DNA of 64,000 bases from Pseudolabrys sp. (lineage in GTDB: Bacteria; Pseudomonadota; Alphaproteobacteria; Rhizobiales; Xanthobacteraceae): positions 62,001 through 126,000 of the forward strand of contig JAUXXH010000001.1 in the NCBI GenBank assembly GCA_030684935.1, written 5' to 3'. A program made the translations under genes and the position numbers. Below the pieces are notes generated by a model that did no database searches, had not been told where the DNA came from, and saw only the letters and a list, made by a program, of their open reading frames with translations. Shown piece by piece: positions 9,657 to 19,459 of this stretch; within the stretch, counting starts at the first letter, position 1, and each line of letters starts with the position of its first letter.

Positions 9657-9689
9657 CCGGCCGGGCGCTGTGCCCGGCCGGTTTTTTTT
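9657..9689 (+). terminator. Strong Rho-independent terminator
   Basis: A perfect 10-bp GC stem (9657-9666 with 9672-9681, loop of 5) is followed by eight T residues at 9682-9689. It ends the small secreted-protein transcript. It also separates it from recO, which ends at 9695 on the other strand. Confidence 0.93.
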
Positions 9690-9694
9690 GTGCC

Positions 9695-10429
9695 TCAAGG
9701 CCCGATCGTGAAGGCGCGGGCCAGCGCCGCGATAAAATGCGAACGCTCGTCGCTGAGCGTCATGCCGCGCGGCTCCAGCACATGGCGCGACAGGAAAAAG
9801 CCGGTGAGCGCAAAGCCGTCGGCAATCTCTTCCGCGGTTGGCGTTTGTTGTGCGTCACTCAGAAATCCGGGTAGCCGCAGCATCCGGTCGGCCCAGGGTT
9901 CGCCGGCCGACCGCGACACCGCCCGTCCCGACTTCGGCGAGACATAGATCAGATCGGCGGTGCTGCCGGTCGCCGCGCATTGTTCGAGATCGAGACCGAA
10001 CCCCAACTCCGACAACATCTGCATTTCGAACCGTGCCACCATCGGCGCCACCGCCACCGGATCGTCAAGCCGGTCGAGGATGCCTTCGAACACCGCGTAC
10101 AACTCGGCATGCGGATCGCGCTCCGGCAACAGCCGCATCAGCGCCGCCAGGTGGGTGACGCCATAGATCGCATGCGAGGCGCCGAAGAAGCTCGACGCGC
10201 GCAGCCGCATGCCCTCCACGGTGTAGTTGCCGAGATGCTCGTCGAGTCGCGCCCGCCAGTTGGCGCTGACGCTGTTGCCTGTCTGCAAAATCGGCTTCAT
10301 CCGCGTGCCGAAGCCGCCGCGCACCATGCCGAGGTGACGGCCATGCTCGCGCGTCATCAGTTCGAGGATGGCGCTCGCCTCCCCGTGCCGTCTGACGCCG
10401 ATCACGATGCCTTCATCGGTCCATTGCAT
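9695..10429 (-). CDS. recO: DNA repair protein RecO
   Basis: RecO binds DNA and loads RecA on SSB-coated single strands together with RecR. The 244-aa sequence begins with the family N-terminal OB-fold pattern ([37 protein letters not shown]) and continues with an all-helical domain containing [22 protein letters not shown]. The cysteines of the zinc site found in many RecO proteins are mostly absent; only one is seen here. It is the last gene of the era-rnc-lepB run, separated from era by a repeat element. Confidence 0.92.
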   Translation of the reverse strand: MQWTDEGIVIGVRRHGEASAILELMTREHGRHLGMVRGGFGTRMKPILQTGNSVSANWRARLDEHLGNYTVEGMRLRASSFFGASHAIYGVTHLAALMRLLPERDPHAELYAVFEGILDRLDDPVAVAPMVARFEMQMLSELGFGLDLEQCAATGSTADLIYVSPKSGRAVSRSAGEPWADRMLRLPGFLSDAQQTPTAEEIADGFALTGFFLSRHVLEPRGMTLSDERSHFIAALARAFTIGP

Positions 10430-10457
10430 GCAACTGAGCCGCCGGTTTTACCTGCTT

Positions 10458-10573
10458 CACCCTCCCCTGGAGGGGGAGGGTCGGCGGACAACGTCCGCCG
10501 GGGTAGGGTGATCCGCTTTTTTCACCCCCACCCGGTTCGCTGCGCGAACCGACCTCCCCCTCCAGGGGGAGGT
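10458..10573. repeat. Intergenic palindromic repeat element (REP/RPE-like mosaic)
   Basis: About 116 bp between era and recO made of nested inverted repeats: a CCCTCCCC/GGGGGAGGG palindrome at about 10460-10480, GGCGGAC/GTCCGCC at 10483-10499, GGTTCGC/GCGAACC at 10534-10550 and another CCTCCCCCT/AGGGGGAGG at 10553-10572. The two outer G/C palindromes are similar to each other, so the unit looks like a pair of related hairpins. Similar intergenic repeats are common in Rhizobiales genomes. No coding potential. Confidence 0.8.
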
Positions 10574-10614
10574 AAAGAAAACTTAGCGCGATGCGGCCCG
10601 AGTCGCGAACGGCG

Positions 10615-11535
10615 CTATTCCTTCGGAAATTCCAGCCCCATCGCCCGGTAGCGCTCCGGATCGTCGCCCCAGCCTTCGCGCACCTTGACGAACAGGAACA
10701 GGTGAACCTTCTGCTCGGTGATCTTGACCAGATCGCGCCGCGCCGACTCGCCGATCGCCTTGATGGTCTGGCCGCCTTTGCCGAGCACGATCTTGCGCTG
10801 GCTCTCGCGCTCGACAAAGATCGTCTGCTCGATGCGGATGTCGCCGTTGCGCAGTTCCTTCCACGACTCGGTCTCGACCGTCGAGTGGTAGGGCAATTCC
10901 TGATGCAGCCGCTCGAACAGTTTCTCGCGGGTGATTTCCGCCGCCAGCTGCCGCATCGGCGCGTCCGACATCTGGTCCGGCGGGTAAAGCCAGGGACCCG
11001 GCTGCATGCGCTCAGCCAGCCAACTCTTGAGATCGGCGACGCCGTCGCCGCTCAGCGCCGAGATCATGAAGGTCGCATCGAACTTCGCCTTTTCGTTGCC
11101 GATCTTGGTGAGCAGCAGCAGCGTGTCCCGCGGCACCAGATCGATCTTGTTGAGGATCAGGATCTTCGGTCCCTTGACCTCGGCGAGGTGCTCGAGGATC
11201 GCCTCGGCCTCCTCGTCGATGCCCTTGCGCGCGTCGATCAATAGCGCCGACAGGTCCGCCTCGTGCGCGCCGGCCCAGGCGCTGGTGACCATCGCGCGAT
11301 CGAGCCGCCGCTTCGGCGCGAAGATGCCGGGCGTGTCGACGAAGATGAGCTGGGCCTTGCCTTCGATGGTGATGCCGCGGATCAGCGCCCGTGTGGTCTG
11401 CACCTTGTGCGAGACGATGGTTACCTTCGAGCCGACCAGCGCGTTGAGCAGCGTCGACTTGCCGGCATTGGGCGCGCCGATCAGCGCAACGAAGCCGCAG
11501 CTTGTATCGCCTTGGGGCGACATTGAATCAGCCAT
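10615..11535 (-). CDS. era: GTPase Era
   Basis: Essential GTPase that binds the 3' end of 16S rRNA and acts in 30S maturation. G1 is GAPNAGKST, G3 DTPG, G4 NKID, and the C-terminal KH domain has GKGGQTIKAIGESARRDL. Length 306 aa is usual. ATG 11535 overlaps the end of rnc by 8 nt, indicating coupling; ATG 11523 is a second choice. A longer upstream open frame into rnc is not credible as a start. Confidence 0.94.
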   Translation of the reverse strand: MADSMSPQGDTSCGFVALIGAPNAGKSTLLNALVGSKVTIVSHKVQTTRALIRGITIEGKAQLIFVDTPGIFAPKRRLDRAMVTSAWAGAHEADLSALLIDARKGIDEEAEAILEHLAEVKGPKILILNKIDLVPRDTLLLLTKIGNEKAKFDATFMISALSGDGVADLKSWLAERMQPGPWLYPPDQMSDAPMRQLAAEITREKLFERLHQELPYHSTVETESWKELRNGDIRIEQTIFVERESQRKIVLGKGGQTIKAIGESARRDLVKITEQKVHLFLFVKVREGWGDDPERYRAMGLEFPKE

Positions 11536-12244
11536 CGAGTTTATCCACCGCCACGCCGACCTTGGTGAGCATCGCGGCCGCGGCGGCTTGTTCCGCGGCA
11601 CGCTTGGAAGATCCGATGCCCTCGGCCGATGGCCGCGACGGCAACGCCACCGCGACCTTGAATTCCGGATCGTGATGCGGCCCGGTCCGCGCCAGTTCCT
11701 TGTAGGCCGGCGTCGGCAGACCGCGCGCCTGCGCCCATTCCTGTAACATGGTTTTGGGGTCGCGCAGCGGCCGCAACGGCTTGAGCATGCGCTCTTCCCA
11801 GAAGCGGGTGATCAGGCCCTCGGCCGCCGGATACCCGCCGTCGAGAAACACAGCGCCGATCAGCGCCTCGCAGACATCGGCCAGAATCGTGCTGCGCAAG
11901 CGTCCGCCGGCATGCGATTCCGAATTGCCGAGCTTGAGCGCCGGCCCGAGATCCATCGCCTTGGCCACCTCGGCGCAGGTTTCCTTGCGCACCAGATCGG
12001 CGAGCCTTCGCGACAGCTCACCCTCGTTGGCCTTCGGAAAGGCGCGATAAAGCATGTCGGAGATCACCAGGCCGAGCACGTGATCGCCGAGAAACTCCAG
12101 CCGCTGGTAGCTCGACGACCGGTTCTGCGGACCGCCGGACAGCGCCGAGATATGCGTGAGCGCGCGCTCCAGCATCGCCGGATCGGCGAATTTATAGCCG
12201 ATGCGCTCTTCGAGCGCCGTCCTGTCTTTGGCCTTGCGGCTCAT
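11528..12244 (-). CDS. rnc: Ribonuclease III
   Basis: Double-strand-specific endonuclease for rRNA and mRNA processing. The RNase III signature RLEFLGDHVLG is near residue 48, the second catalytic acidic cluster is in DVCEALIGAVFLDGGY, and a dsRNA-binding domain (MLQEWAQARGLPTPAYKEL ... SKRAAEQAAA) fills the last 75 residues. 238 aa, full length. It overlaps lepB upstream as ATGA and era downstream. Confidence 0.95.
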   Translation of the reverse strand: MSRKAKDRTALEERIGYKFADPAMLERALTHISALSGGPQNRSSSYQRLEFLGDHVLGLVISDMLYRAFPKANEGELSRRLADLVRKETCAEVAKAMDLGPALKLGNSESHAGGRLRSTILADVCEALIGAVFLDGGYPAAEGLITRFWEERMLKPLRPLRDPKTMLQEWAQARGLPTPAYKELARTGPHHDPEFKVAVALPSRPSAEGIGSSKRAAEQAAAAAMLTKVGVAVDKLDG

Positions 12245-12996
12245 CGGACGATCGTGAACAGCCGATTCCAGCGCACCGCGACCGGCCAGCGCCAGAACTG
12301 CCAGGCCCGCTCGCCTTCGTGAACCGAGAAGAAGATGATCTGGGCACGGCCGACGATATTCTCGAACGGCACAAAGCCGACCTGGCTGAAGCGGCTATCG
12401 GTCGAGTTGTCGCGGTTGTCGCCCATCATGAAATAATTGTCGGGCGGAACGGTGTAGACCTGCGTGTTGTCGGCAAAGCCGTTGTCGACCAGATCAAGCG
12501 TCTCGAAGCTGACGCCGTTCGGCAGCGTCTCCTTCCAGCGCTTGACCGGCGCCTCGCGCACGCCCATCTCGGTCTCGACAAAGTCCGAGACGCGCTCGCG
12601 CTTGATCGGCGTGCCGTTGATGTGGACGATGCCGTCGATCACCTGAATGCGGTCGCCCGGCAGCCCGATCACGCGCTTGATGTAATCGGTCGAGGTATCC
12701 TTGGGCAGGCGAAACACCACGACGTCGCCGCGTTCCGGCAGCCAGGCGCCGGGGATGCGTCCGTCGAAGATCGGCGGCGACAGCGGCAGCGAGAACTTGC
12801 TGTAGCCATAGGTGTATTTCGACACGAACAGGTAGTCGCCGACCAGCAGCGTGGCCTTCATCGAACCGGACGGGATATTGAACGGCTGAAACAGGAAGGT
12901 CCTGATCACGAGCGCGATGACCAAAGCATGGAAAATCACGCGGATGGTCTCGGAAATCCCGCCTTCTTTCCGTTTTGTGCCGGATGTCACGCTCAT
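12241..12996 (-). CDS. lepB: Signal peptidase I
   Basis: Inner-membrane protease that removes Sec and Tat signal peptides. One N-terminal transmembrane helix (IFHALVIALVIRTFLFQPF) precedes the catalytic Ser in PSGSMK, and the general-base Lys is in DYIKRVIGLPGD. The C-terminal box GDNRDNSTDSR is present. 251 aa, typical of alphaproteobacteria. ATGA overlap with rnc; about 110 bp from acpS. Confidence 0.95.
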   Translation of the reverse strand: MSVTSGTKRKEGGISETIRVIFHALVIALVIRTFLFQPFNIPSGSMKATLLVGDYLFVSKYTYGYSKFSLPLSPPIFDGRIPGAWLPERGDVVVFRLPKDTSTDYIKRVIGLPGDRIQVIDGIVHINGTPIKRERVSDFVETEMGVREAPVKRWKETLPNGVSFETLDLVDNGFADNTQVYTVPPDNYFMMGDNRDNSTDSRFSQVGFVPFENIVGRAQIIFFSVHEGERAWQFWRWPVAVRWNRLFTIVR

Positions 12997-13108
12997 TCGC
13001 CTCTCGTCCCAGTCAAATCGGGCTCCCCGGCGACCTTGTAGCGGCTGCCCTTACGCCACGCAATCAAGAAGGCGTGTAGCAAGGCATAACTATTTGGCTG
13101 CATTGGGG

Positions 13109-13531
13109 TTATTCGTCCAACGCCACGGCGGGCGGCAGCGGCACCGCCGAGATTATGACAATGGCCTGCGCGGTCGGGCCATCGTCGGTGATGGTGAGAT
13201 CGATCTGGGCGGCACAGCCGCGGGGCGTGATCTGCTGCAGGCGCCTGAGGGCGCCGCCCGTCAGTTTCATGGTCGGGCGGCCGGATGGCAGGTTGACCAC
13301 GCCCATGTCGCGCCAGAACACCCCGGCGCGCAGACCGGTACCCAGGGCCTTGGCGCAGGCCTCCTTGGCGGCGAAGCGCTTGGCATAGGTTTCCGCAGGG
13401 CGGGCGCGGCGCTCCGCCTTGGCGCGTTCGGTGTCCGTAAAAATGCGGCCGATGAAACGCTCGCCGTGGCGCTCGATGGCGCTGGCGATGCGCCGCGAGT
13501 CGATGATGTCGTTGCCGATGCCGATGATCAT
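13109..13531 (-). CDS. acpS: Holo-[acyl-carrier-protein] synthase
   Basis: Transfers 4'-phosphopantetheine from CoA to apo-ACP. The two metal/CoA motifs are GIGNDIID at the start and [14 protein letters not shown] near residue 55. 140 aa. The start ATG at 13531 overlaps the stop of pdxJ as ATGA, so longer open sequence upstream is not used. Confidence 0.94.
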   Translation of the reverse strand: MIIGIGNDIIDSRRIASAIERHGERFIGRIFTDTERAKAERRARPAETYAKRFAAKEACAKALGTGLRAGVFWRDMGVVNLPSGRPTMKLTGGALRRLQQITPRGCAAQIDLTITDDGPTAQAIVIISAVPLPPAVALDE

Positions 13532-14289
13532 GACACGGCCGCTTTGGCGCGGCCGCGGCTCATGGCCGCGCGCATGAACACCACCACCTCGACCAGCCCC
13601 TCGAACAGCGCCTCGCCCATCATGAAGTGGCCGATATTCAGCTCGGCGATCTGCGGCAACGACGCGATGGTTTCGGCGCTCGCATAATCGAGGCCGTGGC
13701 CGGCGTGAACTTCGAGGCCAAGCCCCGACGCGAACTCGGCGCCGGTGCGGATCAACTGCCACTCAGCCGCAGCATCGGCGGCGCGGCCTTCGGCCAGCGC
13801 GTCGCACCAGGCACCGGTATGGATCTCGATCACGGGCGCGCCGAGTTCGACCGCCGCCTCGATCTGCGCCGGCTGTGCGCCGATAAACAACGAGACGCGG
13901 ATGCCGGCATGTTTGAGCGCGTGCACCACCGGCGCCAGATGGGCGCGCTGCCCGGCCGCGTCGAGGCCGCCTTCGGTGGTGCGTTCGCTGCGCTTCTCCG
14001 GCACCAGACAGACCGCATGCGGCCTGACGTCAAGCGCGATGCGGACCATCTCTTCGGTCGCCGCCATTTCGAAATTCAGCGGCTTGTCGATCTCGGCCTT
14101 GAGCCTCCGCATGTCCTCGTCGCGGATATGGCGCCGGTCCTCGCGCAAATGCGCGGTGATGCCGTCGCAGCCGGCGGCGATGGCCAGCTTGGCGGCGCGC
14201 ACCGGATCGGGATGACGCCCGCCGCGCGCGTTGCGGATGGTGGCGACGTGGTCGATGTTGACGCCGAGGCGCAGCGGGAGCGTATCCAT
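13528..14289 (-). CDS. pdxJ: Pyridoxine 5'-phosphate synthase
   Basis: Condenses 1-deoxyxylulose 5-phosphate with 3-amino-2-oxopropyl phosphate to give pyridoxine 5'-phosphate. TIM barrel of 253 aa, with [15 protein letters not shown] at the N-terminus and the phosphate/active-site stretch [11 protein letters not shown] near residue 48; the glycine-rich GHGLDYA follows near residue 195. It lies 7 bp after rsh and overlaps acpS, a common order in alphaproteobacteria. Confidence 0.95.
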   Translation of the reverse strand: MDTLPLRLGVNIDHVATIRNARGGRHPDPVRAAKLAIAAGCDGITAHLREDRRHIRDEDMRRLKAEIDKPLNFEMAATEEMVRIALDVRPHAVCLVPEKRSERTTEGGLDAAGQRAHLAPVVHALKHAGIRVSLFIGAQPAQIEAAVELGAPVIEIHTGAWCDALAEGRAADAAAEWQLIRTGAEFASGLGLEVHAGHGLDYASAETIASLPQIAELNIGHFMMGEALFEGLVEVVVFMRAAMSRGRAKAAVS

Positions 14290-14296
14290 CGGCGGC

Positions 14297-16642
14297 TTAC
14301 CCGTTCACCCGGTCGGCCTTGGCCACCGTCGGCTTGGCGCGGAGCTGCGCGAGAATGGCGGTGAGGTGCTTGAGGTCGTAGACCTCCAGATCGATCATCA
14401 CGTCGGTGAAATCGGGCGCCCGCCGCGTCATGCGGATGTTGTCGATATTGCCGTCATGCTCGGCGATCACTTGGGCGATCTGCGCCAGCGAACCGGGTTC
14501 GTTGACCGACTGCACGGCGATGCGCGCCGGAAAGCGGCGCGGCGTGCTTTCTTCCGAATCCCAGCGCACGTCGAGCCAGCGCTCCGGCTTGTCTTCGAAA
14601 GCGCTCAGCGCGTGCGACTGGATTGGATAGATGGTGATCCCCTCGCCCGGTGACAGAATGCCGACAATGCGATCGCCCGGCACCGCGCCCCCCTCCGGCG
14701 CGAAACGCACCGGCAATTCGCCGCTGATGCCGCGGATCGGAATCGACTCGCCGGTGGCGGCGGCGGCCGCCGTGCCCGGCACCTTGAATTTCACCGACGT
14801 GAATTTCTTCAAGCCAAACCAGCCGCTCTCCGATTTCGGTTTCACCGCCATCGCGGCGGCGCGCTCTTCCTTGTAATCGGGATACATGGCGCGGGCGACG
14901 TCGGAAGCTTTCAACTCGCTGCGGCCGACCGCCGCCATCACCTCGTCGATCGACGATCGCGCCAGCCGGGGCAGCGCGCCGGTGAGCTTCTCGTCGGAGT
15001 AGACGATCTTGGCGCGCTGAAACAACCGCTCGACGATGCGGCGGCCGAGGCCGGTATATTGCGTCCGCACCGCGGTGCGGGTGGCGCGCCGGATCGCGGC
15101 GCGCGCCTTGCCGGTGACCACCACCGCCTCCCAGGCCGCGGGCGGCTCCCGCTGCGCCTTCGAAACGATGATCTCCACTTCGTTGCCATTCACCAGTTCG
15201 GAGGTAAGCGGCGAAATCTTGCCGTCGATCTTGCAGCCAACCGCGGTGTTGCCGACGTCGGTGTGCACGGCATAGGCAAAGTCGATCGGTGTCGCCTTGC
15301 GCGGCAGCGCGATCAGCTTGCCCTTGGGCGTGAAGCAGAACACCTGATCGTGGAACAGCTCCAGCTTGGTGTGCTCGAGGAATTCTTCAGGGTTCGAGCC
15401 TTCGGCCAGCAACTCGATGGTGCGGCGGAGCCAGGCATAGGCGCTGGACTCGCGCGACAGCAATTCGGTCGGCGAACCGGCGCCGTCCTTGTACAGCGCA
15501 TGCGCGGCGATGCCGTATTCGGCGATCTCGTGCATGTCGATGGTGCGGATCTGCAACTCGACGCGCTGTTTGCCGGGACCGATCACGGTGGTGTGAATCG
15601 AGCGGTAGTCGTTGGCCTTGGGTGTCGAGACGTAATCCTTGAAGCGCCCGGGCACCATCGGCCAGGTGGTGTGCACGATGCCCAGCGCGCGGTAGCAATC
15701 GGCCTGCGAATGGACCAGCACGCGAAAGCCGACGATGTCCGACAACTGCTCGAACCCGACCGACTTGCGTTCCATCTTGCGCCAGATCGAATAGGCGCGT
15801 TTGGCGCGACCGGTCACCACCGCCTCGATGCCGCGGTCGGCGAGTTTGCGGGTGAGCTGCTGTTCGATCTCGGCAATCAGCGACTGGTTGCGATCGGCCA
15901 GTTCGTCGAGACGCGCGCTGACCACGCCGTAAGCGTCGGGATACAGTTCGCGGAACGCCAGATCGTCGAGCTCCTCGCGCATCTCGTGCATGCCCATGCG
16001 GCCGGCAAGCGGCGCGTAGATGTCGAGCGTCTCTTCGGCGGTGCGCTGGCGGCCCGCCGGCGGCATGTATTGCAGCGTGCGCATGTTGTGGAGCCGGTCG
16101 GCCAGCTTGATCAGCAGTACCCGCACGTCGTCGGCAATGGCGAGCAAAAGCTTGCGCAGGTTTTCGGCCTGCTTGGCTTCCTTGGTGACCAGATCGAGAC
16201 GTTTCAGCTTGGTCAGCCCGTCGACCAGCGCGCCGATGTCGGGGCCGAACAGATTGTCGATTTCAGTCCGGGTCGCCGCGGTATCCTCGATGGTGTCGTG
16301 CAGCAGCGCGGCGGCAATGGTGGCGTCGTCGAGCTTCAAATCGGTGAGGATCGCCGCCACCTCGATCGGGTGGGAGAAATACGGATCGCCGGAGGCGCGG
16401 CGCTGCTCGCCATGCGCCTTCATGGCGTAGACATAGGCCCGGTTCAGCAGCGCCTCGTCGGTGTCGGGATTGTACCGTCGAACCCGCTCGACCAGTTCAT
16501 ATTGCCGCATCATCTGCGGCGGCTTGCGGGATTGAACAGGTTTATCAACAGGTTGGTGAGCGGCGGCGACAGACCGCTCGAGCGGCGCCCGGACTGGCGA
16601 CTGCTTTTGCATGCGCGGTAGATGGGGGCGCGTGCGGTTCAT
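14297..16642 (-). CDS. rsh: Bifunctional (p)ppGpp synthetase/hydrolase, Rsh (RelA/SpoT)
   Basis: Stringent-response enzyme that makes and breaks (p)ppGpp. In order: an HD hydrolase domain (HD of [10 protein letters not shown] near residue 115), a synthetase domain with RVELQIRT and [11 protein letters not shown] near residues 355-375, a TGS domain ([16 protein letters not shown]), and a C-terminal ACT domain. Both halves look intact, as expected for the single long RSH of alphaproteobacteria. The N-terminal 43 residues before [10 protein letters not shown] are extra and basic; ATG 16513 is the alternative start, though neither has a good ribosome site. Confidence 0.93.
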   Translation of the reverse strand: MNRTRPHLPRMQKQSPVRAPLERSVAAAHQPVDKPVQSRKPPQMMRQYELVERVRRYNPDTDEALLNRAYVYAMKAHGEQRRASGDPYFSHPIEVAAILTDLKLDDATIAAALLHDTIEDTAATRTEIDNLFGPDIGALVDGLTKLKRLDLVTKEAKQAENLRKLLLAIADDVRVLLIKLADRLHNMRTLQYMPPAGRQRTAEETLDIYAPLAGRMGMHEMREELDDLAFRELYPDAYGVVSARLDELADRNQSLIAEIEQQLTRKLADRGIEAVVTGRAKRAYSIWRKMERKSVGFEQLSDIVGFRVLVHSQADCYRALGIVHTTWPMVPGRFKDYVSTPKANDYRSIHTTVIGPGKQRVELQIRTIDMHEIAEYGIAAHALYKDGAGSPTELLSRESSAYAWLRRTIELLAEGSNPEEFLEHTKLELFHDQVFCFTPKGKLIALPRKATPIDFAYAVHTDVGNTAVGCKIDGKISPLTSELVNGNEVEIIVSKAQREPPAAWEAVVVTGKARAAIRRATRTAVRTQYTGLGRRIVERLFQRAKIVYSDEKLTGALPRLARSSIDEVMAAVGRSELKASDVARAMYPDYKEERAAAMAVKPKSESGWFGLKKFTSVKFKVPGTAAAAATGESIPIRGISGELPVRFAPEGGAVPGDRIVGILSPGEGITIYPIQSHALSAFEDKPERWLDVRWDSEESTPRRFPARIAVQSVNEPGSLAQIAQVIAEHDGNIDNIRMTRRAPDFTDVMIDLEVYDLKHLTAILAQLRAKPTVAKADRVNG

Positions 16643-16755
16643 TTTTAGAGGCCTCGAAGCCCGCTGGGCGCCCCGGCAATCGGCGCGAAACCGCGAACTG
16701 ATCCCGATATTCGCGTCATTTCAGAGTGTTCGCAAGGGTTTACACGAAGCCTGAC

Positions 16756-16785
16756 AAAAAAGGCCCGGCGCTCTGGCCGGGCCTT
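16756..16785 (-). terminator. Rho-independent terminator after rpoZ
   Basis: A perfect 10-bp stem (16760-16769 with 16776-16785, loop of 6) is followed on the minus strand by a run of six T. It lies 33 bp beyond the rpoZ stop, so much rpoZ transcription should end before rsh. Confidence 0.88.
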
Positions 16786-16817
16786 CATGCAAATTTATGC
16801 TGAAGCGGAACTGAACG

Positions 16818-17213
16818 CTATTCGGCGTCGTCTTCCGGCACTTCTTCCGGCGGCGCGAGGCCTTCCAGGCCCTTGAGCAGCTCTTCCTCGGTCATGCGGT
16901 CGGCGACGACCTCGGTATCGTCGGAATCGACCGATGCGCCGGATCCGGCGCCGATCAGCGGCACTTCGGGTTCCGGTTCGTCGACCTCGACATACTTCTG
17001 CAGGCTGTGGATCAGGTCTTCCTTCAGATCGCCCGGCGACACGGTGGTCTCGGCGATCTCGCGCAGCGCCACGACCGGGTTCTTGTCGTTGTCGCGATCG
17101 ACCGTGATCTGCGCCCCGGACGAGACCATGCGCGCCCTGTGACTCGCCAGCAGAACGAGGTCGAAGCGGTTCTCAACTTTGTCGATGCAATCTTCTACGG
17201 TGACACGGGCCAT
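16818..17213 (-). CDS. rpoZ: DNA-directed RNA polymerase omega subunit
   Basis: Small subunit that helps assemble RNA polymerase by holding beta'. The conserved N-terminal core [27 protein letters not shown] and [12 protein letters not shown] are present, followed by an acidic Glu/Asp-rich tail. At 131 aa it matches the longer alphaproteobacterial form. GGAG lies 11 nt before the ATG. Confidence 0.95.
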   Translation of the reverse strand: MARVTVEDCIDKVENRFDLVLLASHRARMVSSGAQITVDRDNDKNPVVALREIAETTVSPGDLKEDLIHSLQKYVEVDEPEPEVPLIGAGSGASVDSDDTEVVADRMTEEELLKGLEGLAPPEEVPEDDAE

Positions 17214-17539
17214 CGGCTCGGCACTCCTTCAGATGGAACTTTGTCAGGAATTACACCGGTAGGTATCCCCTACACCCGGAAAAAACAACCATTTTTTGTC
17301 TTGGTTTAGCCCCAACCCTCTGTTAGTCGAGTTCTGGATCGCAAGTGCGCCGGCCGAGACGGATTTCATCGGGCAACGGCGTGATTGCGCGGGGTACCCC
17401 TGATTTGATCGAAGGTGCCGCCAAGGCTCTGTTTTAACCGATTCAATGCCACCGCTTCCCGGCAACCGCCGGGTCCGCGCCGGCGCGTCGATTCAACTTC
17501 CTCTATTCAACACCGATTGCCACGCCCGAAAGAGAGACC
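17214..17539. other. Divergent intergenic region, rpoZ / NYN gene
   Basis: 326 bp without a credible gene. It must hold both divergent promoters. Near rpoZ there is an AT-rich stretch (about 17280-17305) with a weak possible promoter on the minus strand (TTGTTT, 17 bp, TACCTA). No repeat, tRNA or strong hairpin seen. Confidence 0.4.
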
Positions 17540-18211
17540 ATGACAGTACCCGGTGAGAAAATCGCCTTGTTCATCGATGGCGCCAATCTTTACGCCACCG
17601 CCAAATCGCTCGGGATCGACATCGACTACAAGAAGCTGCTGACCGAATTTCAATCGCGCGGCTATCTGCTTCGGGCGTTCTATTATACCGCCGTGATCGA
17701 AGACCAAGAATACTCCTCGATTCGGCCGCTGATCGACTGGCTCGACTACAACGGCTACTCGGTCGTCACCAAGGCGACCAAGGAGTTCGTCGACCAGACC
17801 GGCCGCCGCAAGATCAAGGGCAACATGGACATCGAACTCGCGGTCGATGCCATGGAGATGGCCGGCACCATCGACCACATGGTGCTGTTCTCCGGCGACG
17901 GCGATTTCCGGTCGCTGGTGGAGGCGGTGCAGCGCAAAGGCGTGCGCGTCACCGTGGTTTCGACCATCTCCACCCACCCGCCGATGATCGCCGACGAATT
18001 GCGCCGGCAGGCCGACGTCTTCGTCGACATCATCACCCTGCAAAGCAAGATCGGCCGCAATCCGTCCGAGCGTCCGGTGCGCGACGCCCGTCCGCGCGAC
18101 GACAATCGCGAGGCTGCTCACACGCCCCAGTTCCTGCGCCGTCCGGCGACGGCGCCGCAACAGGCCGGCGTCGGCCCCGATGCCGGCGACGACGACGAGT
18201 TCGAAAACTAG
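17540..18211 (+). CDS. NYN-domain (LabA/DUF88 family) putative RNA-processing protein
   Basis: The first 165 residues form a PIN-like NYN nuclease domain with the expected acidic residues: FIDGANLY (Asp near 13), GNMDIELAVDAM (Asp near 97) and FSGDGDFRSLV (two Asp near 117). These residues coordinate metal in family members such as bacterial LabA-like proteins. The C-terminal 60 residues are Arg/Pro/Asp-rich and likely disordered. Its cellular role is unknown; it is followed 9 bp later by a uracil-DNA glycosylase gene, which may share its transcript. Confidence 0.85.
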   Translation: MTVPGEKIALFIDGANLYATAKSLGIDIDYKKLLTEFQSRGYLLRAFYYTAVIEDQEYSSIRPLIDWLDYNGYSVVTKATKEFVDQTGRRKIKGNMDIELAVDAMEMAGTIDHMVLFSGDGDFRSLVEAVQRKGVRVTVVSTISTHPPMIADELRRQADVFVDIITLQSKIGRNPSERPVRDARPRDDNREAAHTPQFLRRPATAPQQAGVGPDAGDDDEFEN

Positions 18212-18220
18212 TCGCGCGCC

Positions 18221-18862
18221 ATGCCGCCAGCCGACACCAAGCCCGGGCGCGACTGCCCGCGCTGTCCGCGGCTGGTGGCGTTTCGTGAAGCCGCACGGGT
18301 GAAGCAGCCGGACTGGTTCAACGCACCGGTCCCCTCCTTCGGCCCGGCCGCGGCGCGCGTGCTGATCGTCGGCCTCGCGCCCGGCCTGCAAGGCGCCAAC
18401 CGCACCGGCCGCCCCTTCACCGGCGATTATGCCGGCGTGCTGCTCTACGACACGCTGCTGCGCTTCGGCTTCGCCAAGGGTGTGTTCGAGGCGCGGATCG
18501 ACGACGGTTTGACGCTGATCGATTGCCGCATCACCAATGCCGTGCGTTGCGTGCCGCCGGAGAACAAGCCGACCACCGCCGAGATCGCCACCTGTCGCGA
18601 CTTCCTGACGCCGACGATCGGCGAAATGCCCAACCTCAAAGCGATGATCGCGCTCGGCGCCATTGCCCATTACAGCGTCGTCAGCGCCTTCGGCGCCAAG
18701 AAATCGAAGACGCCGTTCAAGCACGGCGGCAAGCACATGCTCGGTGAGCTGGCGTTGTTTTCGAGCTATCACTGCTCGCGCTACAATACCAACACCGGTG
18801 TGCTGACGCCGGAGATGTTCCGCGACGTGTTCACCAGCGTCCGGAACTACCTCGACGCCTGA
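18221..18862 (+). CDS. Family 5 uracil-DNA glycosylase (UDGb), 4Fe-4S
   Basis: Excises uracil (and often hypoxanthine or xanthine) from DNA. It has the family motif GLAPGLQGANRTGRPFTGDYAG near residues 50-70, cysteines for an iron-sulfur cluster in CPRCPRL (residues 12-15), CVPPENKPTTAE and C (near 127), and the C-terminal SSYHCSRYNTNTG loop that replaces the HPSP loop. 213 aa. The 3' end overlaps the convergent peroxiredoxin gene by 16 bp. Confidence 0.9.
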   Translation: MPPADTKPGRDCPRCPRLVAFREAARVKQPDWFNAPVPSFGPAAARVLIVGLAPGLQGANRTGRPFTGDYAGVLLYDTLLRFGFAKGVFEARIDDGLTLIDCRITNAVRCVPPENKPTTAEIATCRDFLTPTIGEMPNLKAMIALGAIAHYSVVSAFGAKKSKTPFKHGGKHMLGELALFSSYHCSRYNTNTGVLTPEMFRDVFTSVRNYLDA

Positions 18863-19422
18863 ATCCAGGCGACCACCTCTTCCGCATTCTTGTCGGGCGG
18901 AAACACCGGATAGAACGTCTTGACGATGACGCCGTCGTCGATGACCAGCGCCATGCGCTTGAGCAGCATCATGCCGGCCGCCGTGAAAGTCGGCAATCGC
19001 AGCGCCTTGGTGAATTCGAGTTTCGCGTCGGACAGGATCGCAAACGGCAGATGGAGCCGCGTCGCCGCTTCCTGCTGGTAGGCGGTATCCTGCGTCGACA
19101 GGCCATACAGATGCGCCACGCCGAGCCGCTTGAGTTCGCCGGAATGATCGCGGAACGAACAGGACTGCGGCGTGCAGCCGCGCGCGCCCGGGATCATGTC
19201 CCAGCCGTCCGGCGGATCGATGCCCGGTACCCCGGTGCGCGGATAGATGTAGACCACCGTCCGGCCCGGGAGGCTCGGCAGATTGACCGAAGCGCCGTCC
19301 GTCGACGGCAGCGCCAGGTCCGGCAGCCGCAGACCGGCCAGGTGGCCGGCGGCGCCGTCATCCTGCGGCACCGGAATATTCGGCGGCAGGATCGTCGGGT
19401 TGTGGGAGCCGGCTTCGGCCAT
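18847..19422 (-). CDS. Peroxiredoxin, BCP-like
   Basis: Thioredoxin-fold peroxidase (191 aa). The redox pair is in GARGCTPQSCSFRDH: the first Cys aligns with the peroxidatic Cys and the second, five residues later, with the resolving Cys of E. coli BCP. An N-terminal extension of about 30 residues precedes the fold. GGGAGG precedes the ATG by 6 nt. No signal peptide, so cytoplasmic. Confidence 0.85.
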   Translation of the reverse strand: MAEAGSHNPTILPPNIPVPQDDGAAGHLAGLRLPDLALPSTDGASVNLPSLPGRTVVYIYPRTGVPGIDPPDGWDMIPGARGCTPQSCSFRDHSGELKRLGVAHLYGLSTQDTAYQQEAATRLHLPFAILSDAKLEFTKALRLPTFTAAGMMLLKRMALVIDDGVIVKTFYPVFPPDKNAEEVVAWIQASR

Positions 19423-19459
19423 GTATGACCTCCCTGAAAGTCCTGTTCCGTTTCGCGTG

